Shown: in pieces, positions 45,769 through 54,357 of the stretch
Position numbering within the stretch: position 1 is the stretch's first letter
How the letters are laid out: each line of letters starts with the position of its first letter
DNA from: Acidobacteriota bacterium
GTDB taxonomy: Bacteria > Acidobacteriota > UBA6911
Assembly (NCBI GenBank): GCA_003225335.1
Contig: QHZE01000460.1
Coordinates: 1-54,357, forward strand
Reading direction: 5' to 3'
DNA length: 54,357 nt
Program-made: the position numbers and the translations under genes
The notes under the pieces: generated by a model
Seen by the model: only the letters and a program-made list of their open reading frames with translations
Told to the model about the DNA's origin: nothing
Database searches by the model: none

Positions 45769-45826
45769 GGCCACAGAGACACGGAGACACAGAGATTTCT
45801 CCGTGTCTCGGTGTCTCTCTGGCAAA
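45769..45826. repeat. Inverted repeat GCCACAGAGACACGGAGACACAGAGA...TCTCCGTGTCTCGGTGTCTCTCTGGC
   Basis: Direct reading. Confidence 0.7.
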
Positions 45827-45996
45827 GCAAAGGCAAAGCCCTGATTCCGCGCTAACGCGCGACCCGCCAAAGGACCGCTTATTGTGTCGTCATTCTATAA
45901 GTGATACTATCCAGCGGCTGTTTTCGAGGCGGTCAGGGCTGGGGCATCGTGTTGCCCTCCCGGAGAGCGGAATAAAGAAAGGAGCAAAGCCTTCGC

Positions 45997-46359
45997 ATGA
46001 AAAAGCAGGGTGAGGAGGAAAACGCGGAAAATATTGCCACTCCTGAGGCGGACGAGACCTGGCCGTCCTACACCATGGTCGAAGGGAGAATGAAGAAGAT
46101 CTATTTCGACTTCTACCAGGAGACCTACAAGCGGAGCAAAATCGACCGCAAAACCAAGGAGCTGATTGCCATCGCCGCCTCGCTCGGCTTCCGGTGCCAG
46201 GGATGCCTTAACGGTCATATCAAGAAAGCCATGAAGTTCGGGGCAACACCGGAAGAGATCAGTGAATCGATCGCTATCGCCATGGGAGTTGCCGCAGCAT
46301 CCGTCGTTGATCTGACAGATATCGCCGCCGCTCGACTAAAGATCAAGCTCTTCGAATAA
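45997..46359 (+). CDS. Carboxymuconolactone decarboxylase / AhpD-like family protein
   Basis: KTKELIAIAASLGFRCQGCLNGHIKKAMKFGATPEEISESIAIAMGVAAAS (CxxC...H). Confidence 0.88.
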   Translation: MKKQGEEENAENIATPEADETWPSYTMVEGRMKKIYFDFYQETYKRSKIDRKTKELIAIAASLGFRCQGCLNGHIKKAMKFGATPEEISESIAIAMGVAAASVVDLTDIAAARLKIKLFE

Positions 46360-46366
46360 ATTCTCA

Positions 46367-47557
46367 ATGCCGCGCCGGTCCAGGGAAGAAATCCGCGTGG
46401 TTTTGTGTCTTTTTCTGGTCCTCTTTCTTGGCGTCGCCGACAGCCAGATCGTCAGCCCTCTCCTTCCCGCAATTCGCGCCAGGGTGGCCAGATCCTCGCT
46501 TGAGATGGGCCATCTCTTCACCGGGTATTCCCTCAGCGCAGGGCTTTCCGTGCTGATCTGGGGGCCCTTGTCGGACCTGTTTGGCCGCCGGAGAGGGCTC
46601 CTGGCGGGATTGGCGCTGTTCGCGTCCGGCTCGTGCATTTCCTTCCTTTCCGCTACCTACGGCGGCATCCTGGCCGGGCGCGTGATCACGGGAATGGGGG
46701 CCAGCATGCTCAGTCTCAATACGATTTCCTATGCCGCAGACTTCTTCCCCTACGCAAACCGGGGATGGGCGATGGGTTCGATCTTTTCCTCCTATTTCGC
46801 CGCACTCATCCTGGGAGTTCCTTTGGGCTCCCTGGTTGGGGATGCGCTGGGATGGAACGCGGTATTTGGGATCAGCGGAATCTTGGCTCTGCTTCTTGCC
46901 GCTCTCTCAATTGTTTTGCTCCCTCCGCCGGCCGGCCACGCCGGGGAGGTTCGAACGCCTGTCTCTTTGATTCGTCACGCCCGCGTCTATCTGGATTTCG
47001 CCACTTCCCGCGGATCGCTGGGAGCGCTTGTCAGTTCGTGCCTCACATCAGCCGGGACCACGGGATTTCTCGCCTTCGTTGGTATCTGGTTGCACGATGT
47101 GTTTGGCAAGACAAGCAGGGAAATTAGTCTGGTTTTCTTGACTTCAGGAGCCGCGGCGCTCCTCGCTTCTCCGTTTGCCGGAACGCTCTCGGACAGATTT
47201 GGGAAGAAGCTCCAGTTCGTCTGCAGCAATGTGGTGTTCGCCCTCCTGTTACTGGTACTGCCGCGGCTCGCATGGGGAGTCGCTCTTTTTGTCGTGTTCT
47301 GCGGCATCAGTCTTTGTGCGGCCTTCAGGCAGGGTCCTATGGAAGCGCTCATCACTGAAGTAGTTCCAGCAGCAACCCGGGGATCCTTCGTTGCGCTCAG
47401 AAATTGTTTTTCCCAGCTGGGGATCGCACTGGCGGCTCTGGCATCCGGCAAGCTGTTTGACGTCAGCGGCTACGGCGCCATATGCCTTCTATGCTCCGCC
47501 CTGACATTGGCATCTGCCGCGGGAATGACGCTGCTGGTACGGCACGAGCACCTTTGA
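46367..47557 (+). CDS. MFS transporter
   Basis: Twelve-TM-like; WGPLSDLFGRRRGLLAGLALFASGS and GTLSDRFGKKLQFVCSNVVFALLLL MFS loop motifs. Confidence 0.9.
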   Translation: MPRRSREEIRVVLCLFLVLFLGVADSQIVSPLLPAIRARVARSSLEMGHLFTGYSLSAGLSVLIWGPLSDLFGRRRGLLAGLALFASGSCISFLSATYGGILAGRVITGMGASMLSLNTISYAADFFPYANRGWAMGSIFSSYFAALILGVPLGSLVGDALGWNAVFGISGILALLLAALSIVLLPPPAGHAGEVRTPVSLIRHARVYLDFATSRGSLGALVSSCLTSAGTTGFLAFVGIWLHDVFGKTSREISLVFLTSGAAALLASPFAGTLSDRFGKKLQFVCSNVVFALLLLVLPRLAWGVALFVVFCGISLCAAFRQGPMEALITEVVPAATRGSFVALRNCFSQLGIALAALASGKLFDVSGYGAICLLCSALTLASAAGMTLLVRHEHL

Positions 47558-47716
47558 ATGGCGGATCTCCGATTGCGGATTGCGGATTGCGGCTTTGGCT
47601 TTGAATTGCGGACTGCCGATTTGGAAGCACCTTTGAATGGCGGATTTTGGAAATAATGGACAGCTGAGACAATCCGCAATCCGCAATCGGCAATCCGAAA
47701 TCGAAAATCCGCAATT
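47547..47716. repeat. Family D repeat cluster with a 20-nt direct repeat (AGCACCTTTGAATGGCGGAT) overlapping the MFS stop codon
   Basis: Copies at 47547-47566 and 47626-47645; attcggattgcgg-type arms in both orientations. Confidence 0.8.
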
Positions 47717-47800
47717 AAATGCTTTGGCATGAATTTCGGAATTCGTTAGAATTATGCGCTTAAGCCTTGTATAGTCCCGCTCACCTCGAAGGAGGCCGTC

Positions 47801-48934
47801 GTGCGGCTTGCAAAGCACATCCTGCTGCTTCTATGCCTCGCTCTTCCGTCGGTCCATTGCGGCGGAGGTCGTGAGGGTCCCGACGCAATGGCGTCGATGA
47901 AGAAAAACAAAGTCGTGCGCATCGCCACCGATGCGGTCAACCTGCCGTTTGCGTTCGGGTCAGGGACCGGCGTTCAGGGGTTGGACGTGGATATAGGCGC
48001 GGAGATCGCCAAGGACCTCGGCTATGAACCGAAATGGATCAAGTCTCCATACGAGCGGCTCTTCGACCTCCTCGCGAATGGAGAAGTTGAGCTGATTATC
48101 TCGACGATCTCCATCACCCCGGACAGGAAGAAGGATTTCGCGTTTTCAGAGCCTTATTTTGAAACGGGAAATACGATCGCCCGGCGCAAGGACAACGAGG
48201 CGATCAAGGACTTGAACAGCCTCTCGGGAAAGAAGGTCGGAGTGCAATCGTCTTCGACGGGCCATAAGTTCATGGAATCCCGAGCCGGGTCCATGAAAGT
48301 AACGGTCGCGAAATTTTCCACGCTGGACGATGCGCTCGGGGCTTTGAACAGGACCGAAATCGACGCCGTGGTCGGTGACGAACACATCCTCACCTACAGC
48401 ATCTACAAGAGCTATGCGAATCTCATGACCTTGGGAGTGCGGCTTACCGAAGAACACTACGGGGTGGTGGTCCGCAAAAACGAAAAGCAGCTTCTGGCCT
48501 CGGTCAATGCCACCATTGAGCGCCTGAAGAAATCCGGCGAATTGGAAGTGCTGCGCAAGAAGTGGTTCCAAGATGTAATGGAGCGAGTAGCTAAGCAACG
48601 CGACGACTTGCAACGAAACGAGATAATAAAGAAGGGGCCGAAGACGGTCGCATTCAACTTCGTCAAGGTCTCAGGTAACTTCCCGATGGACCGTCTGGAC
48701 GGGTATCAACTGACTCTTGTGGGACCGAACGGAAAGTTTACCTCCGGCCCTATTCTCACCAATGGGTCTCGCGGCAGTTGCAAATTTTCGACCCCGGTCC
48801 CTCCAGGGGAGTATTCGCTCAACATGTCGATCTTGAAGCTGAATACGACGATAAAGATTCCCAAGATTGCCGCCAGCAGCGTAACCTTTGACATGAAAAT
48901 CGCTGCGGACAAGGTCGATATCAGCCAGCGATAG
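47801..48934 (+). CDS. Family 3 extracellular solute-binding lipoprotein with C-terminal beta-rich extension
   Basis: LLLLCLALPSVHCGGG lipobox-like; GLDVDIGAEIAKDLGYEPKWIKSPYERLFDLLANGEVELIISTISITPDRKKDFAFSEPYFETG; about 100-aa tail after the SBP domain. Confidence 0.85.
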   Translation: MRLAKHILLLLCLALPSVHCGGGREGPDAMASMKKNKVVRIATDAVNLPFAFGSGTGVQGLDVDIGAEIAKDLGYEPKWIKSPYERLFDLLANGEVELIISTISITPDRKKDFAFSEPYFETGNTIARRKDNEAIKDLNSLSGKKVGVQSSSTGHKFMESRAGSMKVTVAKFSTLDDALGALNRTEIDAVVGDEHILTYSIYKSYANLMTLGVRLTEEHYGVVVRKNEKQLLASVNATIERLKKSGELEVLRKKWFQDVMERVAKQRDDLQRNEIIKKGPKTVAFNFVKVSGNFPMDRLDGYQLTLVGPNGKFTSGPILTNGSRGSCKFSTPVPPGEYSLNMSILKLNTTIKIPKIAASSVTFDMKIAADKVDISQR

Positions 48935-48985
48935 TCTTTTCGCCCCGGGTGCGATGCTCAGGCGCTGCTTCGATCTCCGGTAACC

Positions 48986-50149
48986 ATGAAGCCATTCAGA
49001 ATTGTCCTTTTCGCAGCGCTCGTCTCGAGCGCCGCCACGTTCGCCCTCCTGCGCTGGGACCTCATTCCCGGATTTAGATGGCGAACGATACCAGGTGAAA
49101 CACGGACGTGGGCTGCCGCCAATCCGTCCGGACAACCCCCTCTTAGTCCGGATGAAGAGGTCAATGTTCGTGTTTACAACAATGTCAGTCCGGGCGTCGT
49201 GAACATCACCTCAACGGTGGTGGAATACGGTTTCTTCTTTGGCGCCATACCAAGCAAGGAGACCGGGAGCGGCTCGGTGTTGGATCTGGAGGGTCACGTT
49301 CTCACCAACTACCATGTGATCGCCGACGCCCAGAGTCTCGAGGTCGCATTGCCGGACGGAACCAAATATCGGCCGGCGGTAGTGGGCGCCGATCGGACAA
49401 ACGACCTGGCGGTCCTCAAGATCCAAACCTCCAAGGAGCACCTTCACCCTGTCCCTTTGGGCGATTCCACAACTCTCAAAGTCGGTCAAAAGGTGTTGGC
49501 GATAGGGAACCCGTTGCGCCTCCAGAATACCCTGACGGTTGGAATCATCAGCTCGCTCGGGCGAACGATTCAGACCGAGAGCGGGGAACTCGTGGACAAC
49601 ATCATTCAAACGGATGCGGCCATAAATCCCGGGAATTCGGGGGGACCCCTGCTGAACGCCGCCGGTGAAATGATCGGGATCAATACGTCGATATTCACCA
49701 TCGGCGGCGGAAACATCGGCATAGGTTTCGCCGTTCCGGCGAGCACGATCCGGCGCGTCGTGGATGACCTGATCCGCTACGGCCGGGTGCTGCGCCCCTG
49801 GCTCGGTATTTCCGGATATACGATTACGGAAGACCTGGCTTCAGCGCTGAACCTGCCGGTCAGGCGCGGCATTCTCGTTGCGCAGGTTCAGAAGGGGAGC
49901 TGCGCGGATCAGGCCGGCATCCAAGGCGCCACCGAGATGGCAGTACTCTACAACGAGCGGATTCTCATTGGCGGAGATATCGTCACTGATGTGGACGGCA
50001 AGCCTGTTTCGTCCCGCGAAGAACTGAGACTTGCGCTGGAAGGCAAGCGGCCGGGCGAGACGGCGCGAGTTACGCTCTACAGGGGCCGGAACAAGATGGA
50101 GAAGACGATGCCCCTGGTGGAGCGCCCACAACGCAGTTTTCGCTTCTAG
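48986..50149 (+). CDS. HtrA/DegP-like trypsin-type serine protease with PDZ domain
   Basis: GSGSVLDLEGHVLTNYHVI; DRTNDLAVLKI; QTDAAINPGNSGGPLLNAAGEMIGINTSIF; PDZ DIVTDVDGKPVSSREELRLALEGKRPGE. Confidence 0.92.
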   Translation: MKPFRIVLFAALVSSAATFALLRWDLIPGFRWRTIPGETRTWAAANPSGQPPLSPDEEVNVRVYNNVSPGVVNITSTVVEYGFFFGAIPSKETGSGSVLDLEGHVLTNYHVIADAQSLEVALPDGTKYRPAVVGADRTNDLAVLKIQTSKEHLHPVPLGDSTTLKVGQKVLAIGNPLRLQNTLTVGIISSLGRTIQTESGELVDNIIQTDAAINPGNSGGPLLNAAGEMIGINTSIFTIGGGNIGIGFAVPASTIRRVVDDLIRYGRVLRPWLGISGYTITEDLASALNLPVRRGILVAQVQKGSCADQAGIQGATEMAVLYNERILIGGDIVTDVDGKPVSSREELRLALEGKRPGETARVTLYRGRNKMEKTMPLVERPQRSFRF

Positions 50150-50155
50150 CTGGAA

Positions 50156-50220
50156 ATGAAACCACAGATGAACACAGATAAATACGGATCGGCGTCCGTC
50201 TGTGTTCATCTGTGGTTTCG
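50156..50220. repeat. Module-A palindrome (gaaaccacagatgaacacagataaatacgga...ccgtctgtgttcatctgtggtttc)
   Basis: Direct reading, between htrA and MBL genes. Confidence 0.8.
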
Positions 50221-50221
50221 C

Positions 50222-51247
50222 ATGCTTCGACCGGTCGGCTTCAGGCTCCTTTGTTTCGAGCTCCTTTTCTTCGGGCTCCTGACGCAACATGCGGGAAGTG
50301 GCGCCTACCAGGGCGAGGATGGCGAAGTTCGTAAACTCGCAGAGGGAGTTTACGTTCGCATCGCGGCCGCGGATCAGAGCATCGTCAGCAATGCCGGTTT
50401 TGTAGAGCTCGATAATTCGGTCCTCGTCTTTGACACGCACTTCACGCTGGAGGCCGGGCAGTCATTGCTGGCCGCGATCCAAAAGATTACAACCAAGCCG
50501 GTCCGCTATTTGGTAAACAGTCACTTTCATCCCGATCACACTCACGGCAATCAATCGTTCGCAGGGCCCGTCCACATAATTGCGACAACGAACGCGCGTC
50601 GCGACGTGGTGCAGCGCGATCTTCCCGCAATGAACCGCACACTTGGCATTGCGCAAGCACAGATCGAGAAGATGAAGAAAGACCTGATCGCGACCAAGGA
50701 CCCGGCGCAGCAAGCGGGTCTTCGCGCGCAAATCCAGCAGCACCAGAAATTCCTGGATAGAATGACAGGCCTGAAGATTCTTCCTCCGGTCCTGGGGGTG
50801 GAAGACAGTCTCGATGTAAACGACACCGTGCGGCCGGCCCGGCTGCTATACCTGGGCAAGGGTCACACCGACGGCGACCTGGTTTTATATCTGCCCAAGG
50901 AGAAGATCGCCTTTGTGGGCGACCTCTTCTTTAACTCTGCGCTTCCCAATACGCAGGATGCCTTTCTGCTCGAATGGATGCGGACGCTGGCCGAGTTGCT
51001 GAAGCTCGACGCCGAGACTTTTGTTCCCGGTCACGGGCCCGTGGGCACAAAAAGCGAGGTGAAAGACTTCCTGAAGTATCTGGAAGAGCTAAAAGAGTGG
51101 GTGGAACCGCGTGTGACGGAAGGGGCTGCCATGGAGCAGGTTTTGCGCGACGTGAAACTTCCGCCCAAGTATTCGTCCTACAGTTATCAGTATTTTTTCC
51201 CCGCCAACCTGCAAAAGATGTATTCGGAGCTTCGGGCCGCGAAGTAG
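50222..51247 (+). CDS. MBL-fold metallo-hydrolase, secreted
   Basis: VRYLVNSHFHPDHTHGNQSF (HxHxDH-like); LGKGHTDGDLVLYLPKEKIAFVGDLFF; FVPGHGPVG. Start moved downstream of the repeat. Confidence 0.88.
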   Translation: MLRPVGFRLLCFELLFFGLLTQHAGSGAYQGEDGEVRKLAEGVYVRIAAADQSIVSNAGFVELDNSVLVFDTHFTLEAGQSLLAAIQKITTKPVRYLVNSHFHPDHTHGNQSFAGPVHIIATTNARRDVVQRDLPAMNRTLGIAQAQIEKMKKDLIATKDPAQQAGLRAQIQQHQKFLDRMTGLKILPPVLGVEDSLDVNDTVRPARLLYLGKGHTDGDLVLYLPKEKIAFVGDLFFNSALPNTQDAFLLEWMRTLAELLKLDAETFVPGHGPVGTKSEVKDFLKYLEELKEWVEPRVTEGAAMEQVLRDVKLPPKYSSYSYQYFFPANLQKMYSELRAAK

Positions 51248-51274
51248 AAAGAGGAATGAAACCCTGATGAACGT

Positions 51275-53005
51275 TTACGCCTCCAGTACCTCGCGCACCT
51301 TGAAAGACAGAGCATCCGGGCTGAAAGGCTTCTGAAGGAAACACGTATCGGAATCCAGCTCGCCTTGATTGCCTATCATGTCACCGGGGTGGCCCGACAT
51401 ATAGAGAATCCTTATCGCCGGGTCGCGGTCCGACAGCCCCACAGCCAGCTTGCGGCCGCCCATCTTCGGCATGATCACGTCAGTGATCAACAGGTGGATT
51501 TTGGGCCCACGGTGGTTTCTAGCGACATTCAAAGCTTCCTCTCCATTCGATGCCTCCAGCACCTCGTAACCTCGCGCGCGGAGCGTAGAAGCGGCGATTT
51601 CTCTCACTGAAGGCTCGTCCTCAACCAGTAAGATTGTTTCGGTGCCGTCAGGAGCGCGGTCCGAAGGTACTTGCCGGGGTGACTCCGTGTCTTGCTGAAC
51701 CCGCGGCAGGTAGATCTTGAAGGTAGTCCCGGCGCCCTGTTGACTCTGGACCGAGATATGCCCGTTCATCTGACGAACGATGCCATAAACGGTAGCAAGC
51801 CCCAGCCCGGTTCCTTCCGCCTTTGTCGTAAAGAAAGGTTCGAAGATACGGGACATTGTTTCACTGCTCATCCCGAATCCGGTGTCACTAACGGAGATCA
51901 TCACGTAGCTGCCGGGAACGAGATCCTCGTGCGCGCCGCTCGCGTCAATCTCACAGTTGACGGTTTCAATGACCAGTCTGCCTCCTTTCAGCATCGCGTC
52001 ACGGGCGTTTACAACCAGGTTCATTATTACCTGTTCGACCTGTCCGGCGTCTGCCCTTACTCGCCCGAGCGCTGCGTCCAGCCTGATTACAATCTCGACG
52101 TCATCACCAATCAAACGGCGGAGCATTTCATCCATTCCGGCCATCAGGTCGTTCAAGTCCAACACCCTGGGTTGAAACACCTCTTTGCGGGCGAAGGCCA
52201 GGAGTTGTTTGGTCAGCGCGGCGGCACGCTGAGCGCCCGCGGCTATCCCTTCCAGTTCCTTGCCCGGCGCTTCGCCTTGCTCGAGCTTCATCGTCGCGAT
52301 CTCGCAGTAGCCGAGGATGGCCGTCAGCAGGTTATTGAAATCGTGTGCGACTCCGCCTGCCAGTCTCCCCACCGCTTCCATTTTCTGCGCGTGACGCAGC
52401 CGCTCCTCGCTCTGACGCAGAGCCTCGCGAGCCCGCTTGCGTTCGGTGATATCCGTGATTGCCGTGCGGCAATGGGCGGTGTTGCCCTCGGAACCCTGGA
52501 CCGGTACGCTCAGCAGCTCGACTTCCAGAGATCCGCCGGTCTTCGGCATGAGCTTGATCTCGCTGAATACCCTATCACTGCTTCGCTCGCAATCAACCAA
52601 GTGCTGGAGGAAGCGAGCCCGGTCACTTGCGGTCACATAACTTGAGAAGAGCCTTCCGGCCAGCTGCGAGCGCTCACCGCCCAGCATTTCGGCGCAGGTG
52701 AGGTTGATTTCGTGAATCCGCCCCTGTCGATCCAGGCTGACGTAGCCAACAGGCGCGAAGTCGTAGAGATCGGCATACCGGCTCCGGGATTCCTCGACCA
52801 GTTGGTGACTTTCCACCAACTCGCGGTTTTGCATCTCCAGCTCGACCTGATGGACCTCCAGCTCATGTAAGGCGCGAGTCAGTTCATTCGCAGGCTGGGA
52901 CAGCCGCGTGCCGCTTTTGTTCTCGAGCGCGCGCAACTCGTCGATCAGCTCCGTCTTCGTCATCCCTTCAAAATGCTTCTTGGGCTTATTCGCCGAACCG
53001 TTCAT
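51275..53005 (-). CDS. Hybrid sensor histidine kinase (PAS-HisKA-HATPase_c-REC)
   Basis: ADLYDFAPVGYVSLDRQGRIHEINLTCAEMLG PAS; GRLAGGVAHDFNNLLTAILGYCE H-box; GTGLGLATVYGIVRQMNG; ILLVEDEPSVREIAASTLRARGYEVLEA..LLITDVIMPKMGG. Confidence 0.93.
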   Translation of the reverse strand: MNGSANKPKKHFEGMTKTELIDELRALENKSGTRLSQPANELTRALHELEVHQVELEMQNRELVESHQLVEESRSRYADLYDFAPVGYVSLDRQGRIHEINLTCAEMLGGERSQLAGRLFSSYVTASDRARFLQHLVDCERSSDRVFSEIKLMPKTGGSLEVELLSVPVQGSEGNTAHCRTAITDITERKRAREALRQSEERLRHAQKMEAVGRLAGGVAHDFNNLLTAILGYCEIATMKLEQGEAPGKELEGIAAGAQRAAALTKQLLAFARKEVFQPRVLDLNDLMAGMDEMLRRLIGDDVEIVIRLDAALGRVRADAGQVEQVIMNLVVNARDAMLKGGRLVIETVNCEIDASGAHEDLVPGSYVMISVSDTGFGMSSETMSRIFEPFFTTKAEGTGLGLATVYGIVRQMNGHISVQSQQGAGTTFKIYLPRVQQDTESPRQVPSDRAPDGTETILLVEDEPSVREIAASTLRARGYEVLEASNGEEALNVARNHRGPKIHLLITDVIMPKMGGRKLAVGLSDRDPAIRILYMSGHPGDMIGNQGELDSDTCFLQKPFSPDALSFKVREVLEA

Positions 53006-53065
53006 TGCTTGTCGCCTCCAACGACCTGCTCGCGATCAAAAAAGACAGGCTGGTCGCTCCCAGAG

Positions 53066-54357
53066 CTAACCAGCGCACGCCTGCTCTTCAGGGGGGGTAC
53101 CTTTAGCCGCTATCTCGCGAATGTTCAGAAACACGAAGTGCGTATGCCTTCCCTCGTCGTCAACACGTTGCGCGTCCATCAGAAGCCTTTTCCGGCCTGG
53201 CTCTCCGAAGTCGTGGACGATTTCGAAGTCCCGAACCAGAGGGTTGTCCCGGGTGAGCGCCGAAAGCAGTTTCCTCAGCTTTGGGATGTTCCATTTGCCG
53301 CCGCCCAGTTCATAGATCGGGCAGCCCACGCTTTCTTCGGGTTTGAGCCGAAAGGCCTGGCGGAAGGACCGGCTGGTCGCTCGAACTCGCAGCTCCGCAT
53401 CAAGCGCAACGAGCGGCGGTGCGGCCGCCAGCATTGTGTCGATGAAGTCACGGCATTCTTGAAGCTCCTGCTGACTCGATTTGAGCGCGTCAATATCCAC
53501 GAGGGCCATCACGGCCCCATCGATCTTGTTATCAGCCGTGCGGTACGGACGGATTCGCATCGAGTACCAAAAACCTTGCCGGTCCTGGACCTCTCGCTCG
53601 ACGGTGTCCAGCGAATCCATCACATCTAAAGTTGCCCGCTCCAGGTCCGTTGCTTCGATGTTGGGCTTGATATCGGTGATCGGCCGCCCAACGTCGCTCC
53701 GGATCAGGTTAAAAACTCGTTCCGCGGAAGCGGTGAAGCGCCGGATGCGCAGATCCTGCCCGAGGACAACGATGGGGATATTCAATCCGGTAAGCAGATT
53801 GTGCAGGTCGTTGTTGAGCTGGTTCAGCTCCGCGTTCCGATTCTCCAATTCCTCGTTAACCGTGTTCAGTTCTTCGTTGGTCGATTGTAACTCTTCCTTG
53901 GCGGTCTCCAACTCCTCATTGGTGCTCTGCAGCTCCTCGTTGCTCGACAGTATCTCTTCGTTTGCCGCACGGAGTTCCTCGTTCGTGGCCTCATGTTCCT
54001 CTGTCGTCGCACGCAGGTAGGCCTGAAGCGCCTCAAGTTCCTGGCGGAGCCGGGCGATTTCCCTTTCCAGGTTCCGGCGCTTGCTCCTCGCGCCAGACCC
54101 TGGTTTGTCAGGTCCTGCCGTGTCATGCTCGACCGGCCCAGGCGGGGGTGCGGCTGATAGGGTCGCTTCTTCAAACAGAACCAGGAAGAAGCGCTCTTTG
54201 ATGAGGGGCGAACTGATGGGAATCACTTCAAGGTTGACGGTCTTGGTTTGACCGTTGTGCTTGACCTGCAGGTTCGTCCTTCTGGCGTTGGCGTCTTTCT
54301 TCTTTGCTTCGTGGACGGCAGTACGCACCTCCATCAACAGATCTTCCCGGATCATTT
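53066..54357 (-). CDS. PAS/coiled-coil C-terminal part of a CheB/CheR-type methylesterase-methyltransferase fusion, truncated by window edge
   Basis: IARLRQELEALQAYLRATTEEHEATNEELRAANEEILSSNEELQSTNEELETAKEELQSTNEELNTVNEELENRNAELNQLNNDLHNLL signature coiled coil, then PAS; the CheR/CheB catalytic domains would lie outside the window. Confidence 0.8.
   Translation of the reverse strand, partial: MIREDLLMEVRTAVHEAKKKDANARRTNLQVKHNGQTKTVNLEVIPISSPLIKERFFLVLFEEATLSAAPPPGPVEHDTAGPDKPGSGARSKRRNLEREIARLRQELEALQAYLRATTEEHEATNEELRAANEEILSSNEELQSTNEELETAKEELQSTNEELNTVNEELENRNAELNQLNNDLHNLLTGLNIPIVVLGQDLRIRRFTASAERVFNLIRSDVGRPITDIKPNIEATDLERATLDVMDSLDTVEREVQDRQGFWYSMRIRPYRTADNKIDGAVMALVDIDALKSSQQELQECRDFIDTMLAAAPPLVALDAELRVRATSRSFRQAFRLKPEESVGCPIYELGGGKWNIPKLRKLLSALTRDNPLVRDFEIVHDFGEPGRKRLLMDAQRVDDEGRHTHFVFLNIREIAAKGTPPEEQACAG

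Noticed and set aside
51692-52645. 317-aa plus-strand ORF antisense to the hybrid histidine kinase
   Set aside because: Shadow of a clear HisKA/HATPase gene; no domain signature.
53066-54357. Complete sensory histidine kinase at the right end
   Set aside because: No HisKA/HATPase is present; the EELxxxNEEL coiled coil and PAS match the C-terminal part of CheB/CheR fusions cut by the window edge.

Overview
This is a gene-dense, high-GC chromosomal window. It looks like a core/housekeeping segment with no prophage, CRISPR array, rRNA or tRNA that I could recognise. The gene content and style of intergenic repeats suggest an Acidobacteriota-like environmental bacterium, but that is inference only. 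Left to right: threonine aldolase (partial); acyl-CoA dehydrogenase, MeaB and methylmalonyl-CoA epimerase; mtnP and a PfkB kinase; a frameshifted TPR gene; a PilZ-fusion and FN3/LamG gene pair; trxB; an LpxL-like acyltransferase; a block of uncharacterised genes; a single-AAA Clp-like ATPase; hisS; mutL; accA; dnaE; guaA; a minimal Bat-like vWA cluster; uppP; a hybrid histidine kinase; rarA; a SpoU methyltransferase; yqeC; GT2, UPF0104-like and GT39 genes; mutS; tsaB-rimI; a cupin; AhpD-like; MFS; an SBP_bac_3 lipoprotein; HtrA; an MBL hydrolase; a hybrid kinase; and a truncated CheB/CheR-PAS type protein. The most unusual signal is the non-coding layer. At least eight families of palindromic intergenic repeats are present. 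Some are assembled into composite elements with a conserved module order, and several abut or supply the stop codons of flanking genes. There is also a 269-bp MITE-like element with perfect 20-bp terminal inverted repeats, ending 21 bp upstream of hisS. Secondary points are a terminator-like hairpin in the trxB leader, an apparent ATT/ATC start for guaA, a one-base frameshift in a TPR gene, and a PilZ domain fused to a duplicated extracytoplasmic domain. All calls come from reading the sequence and supplied translations; no database search was run.
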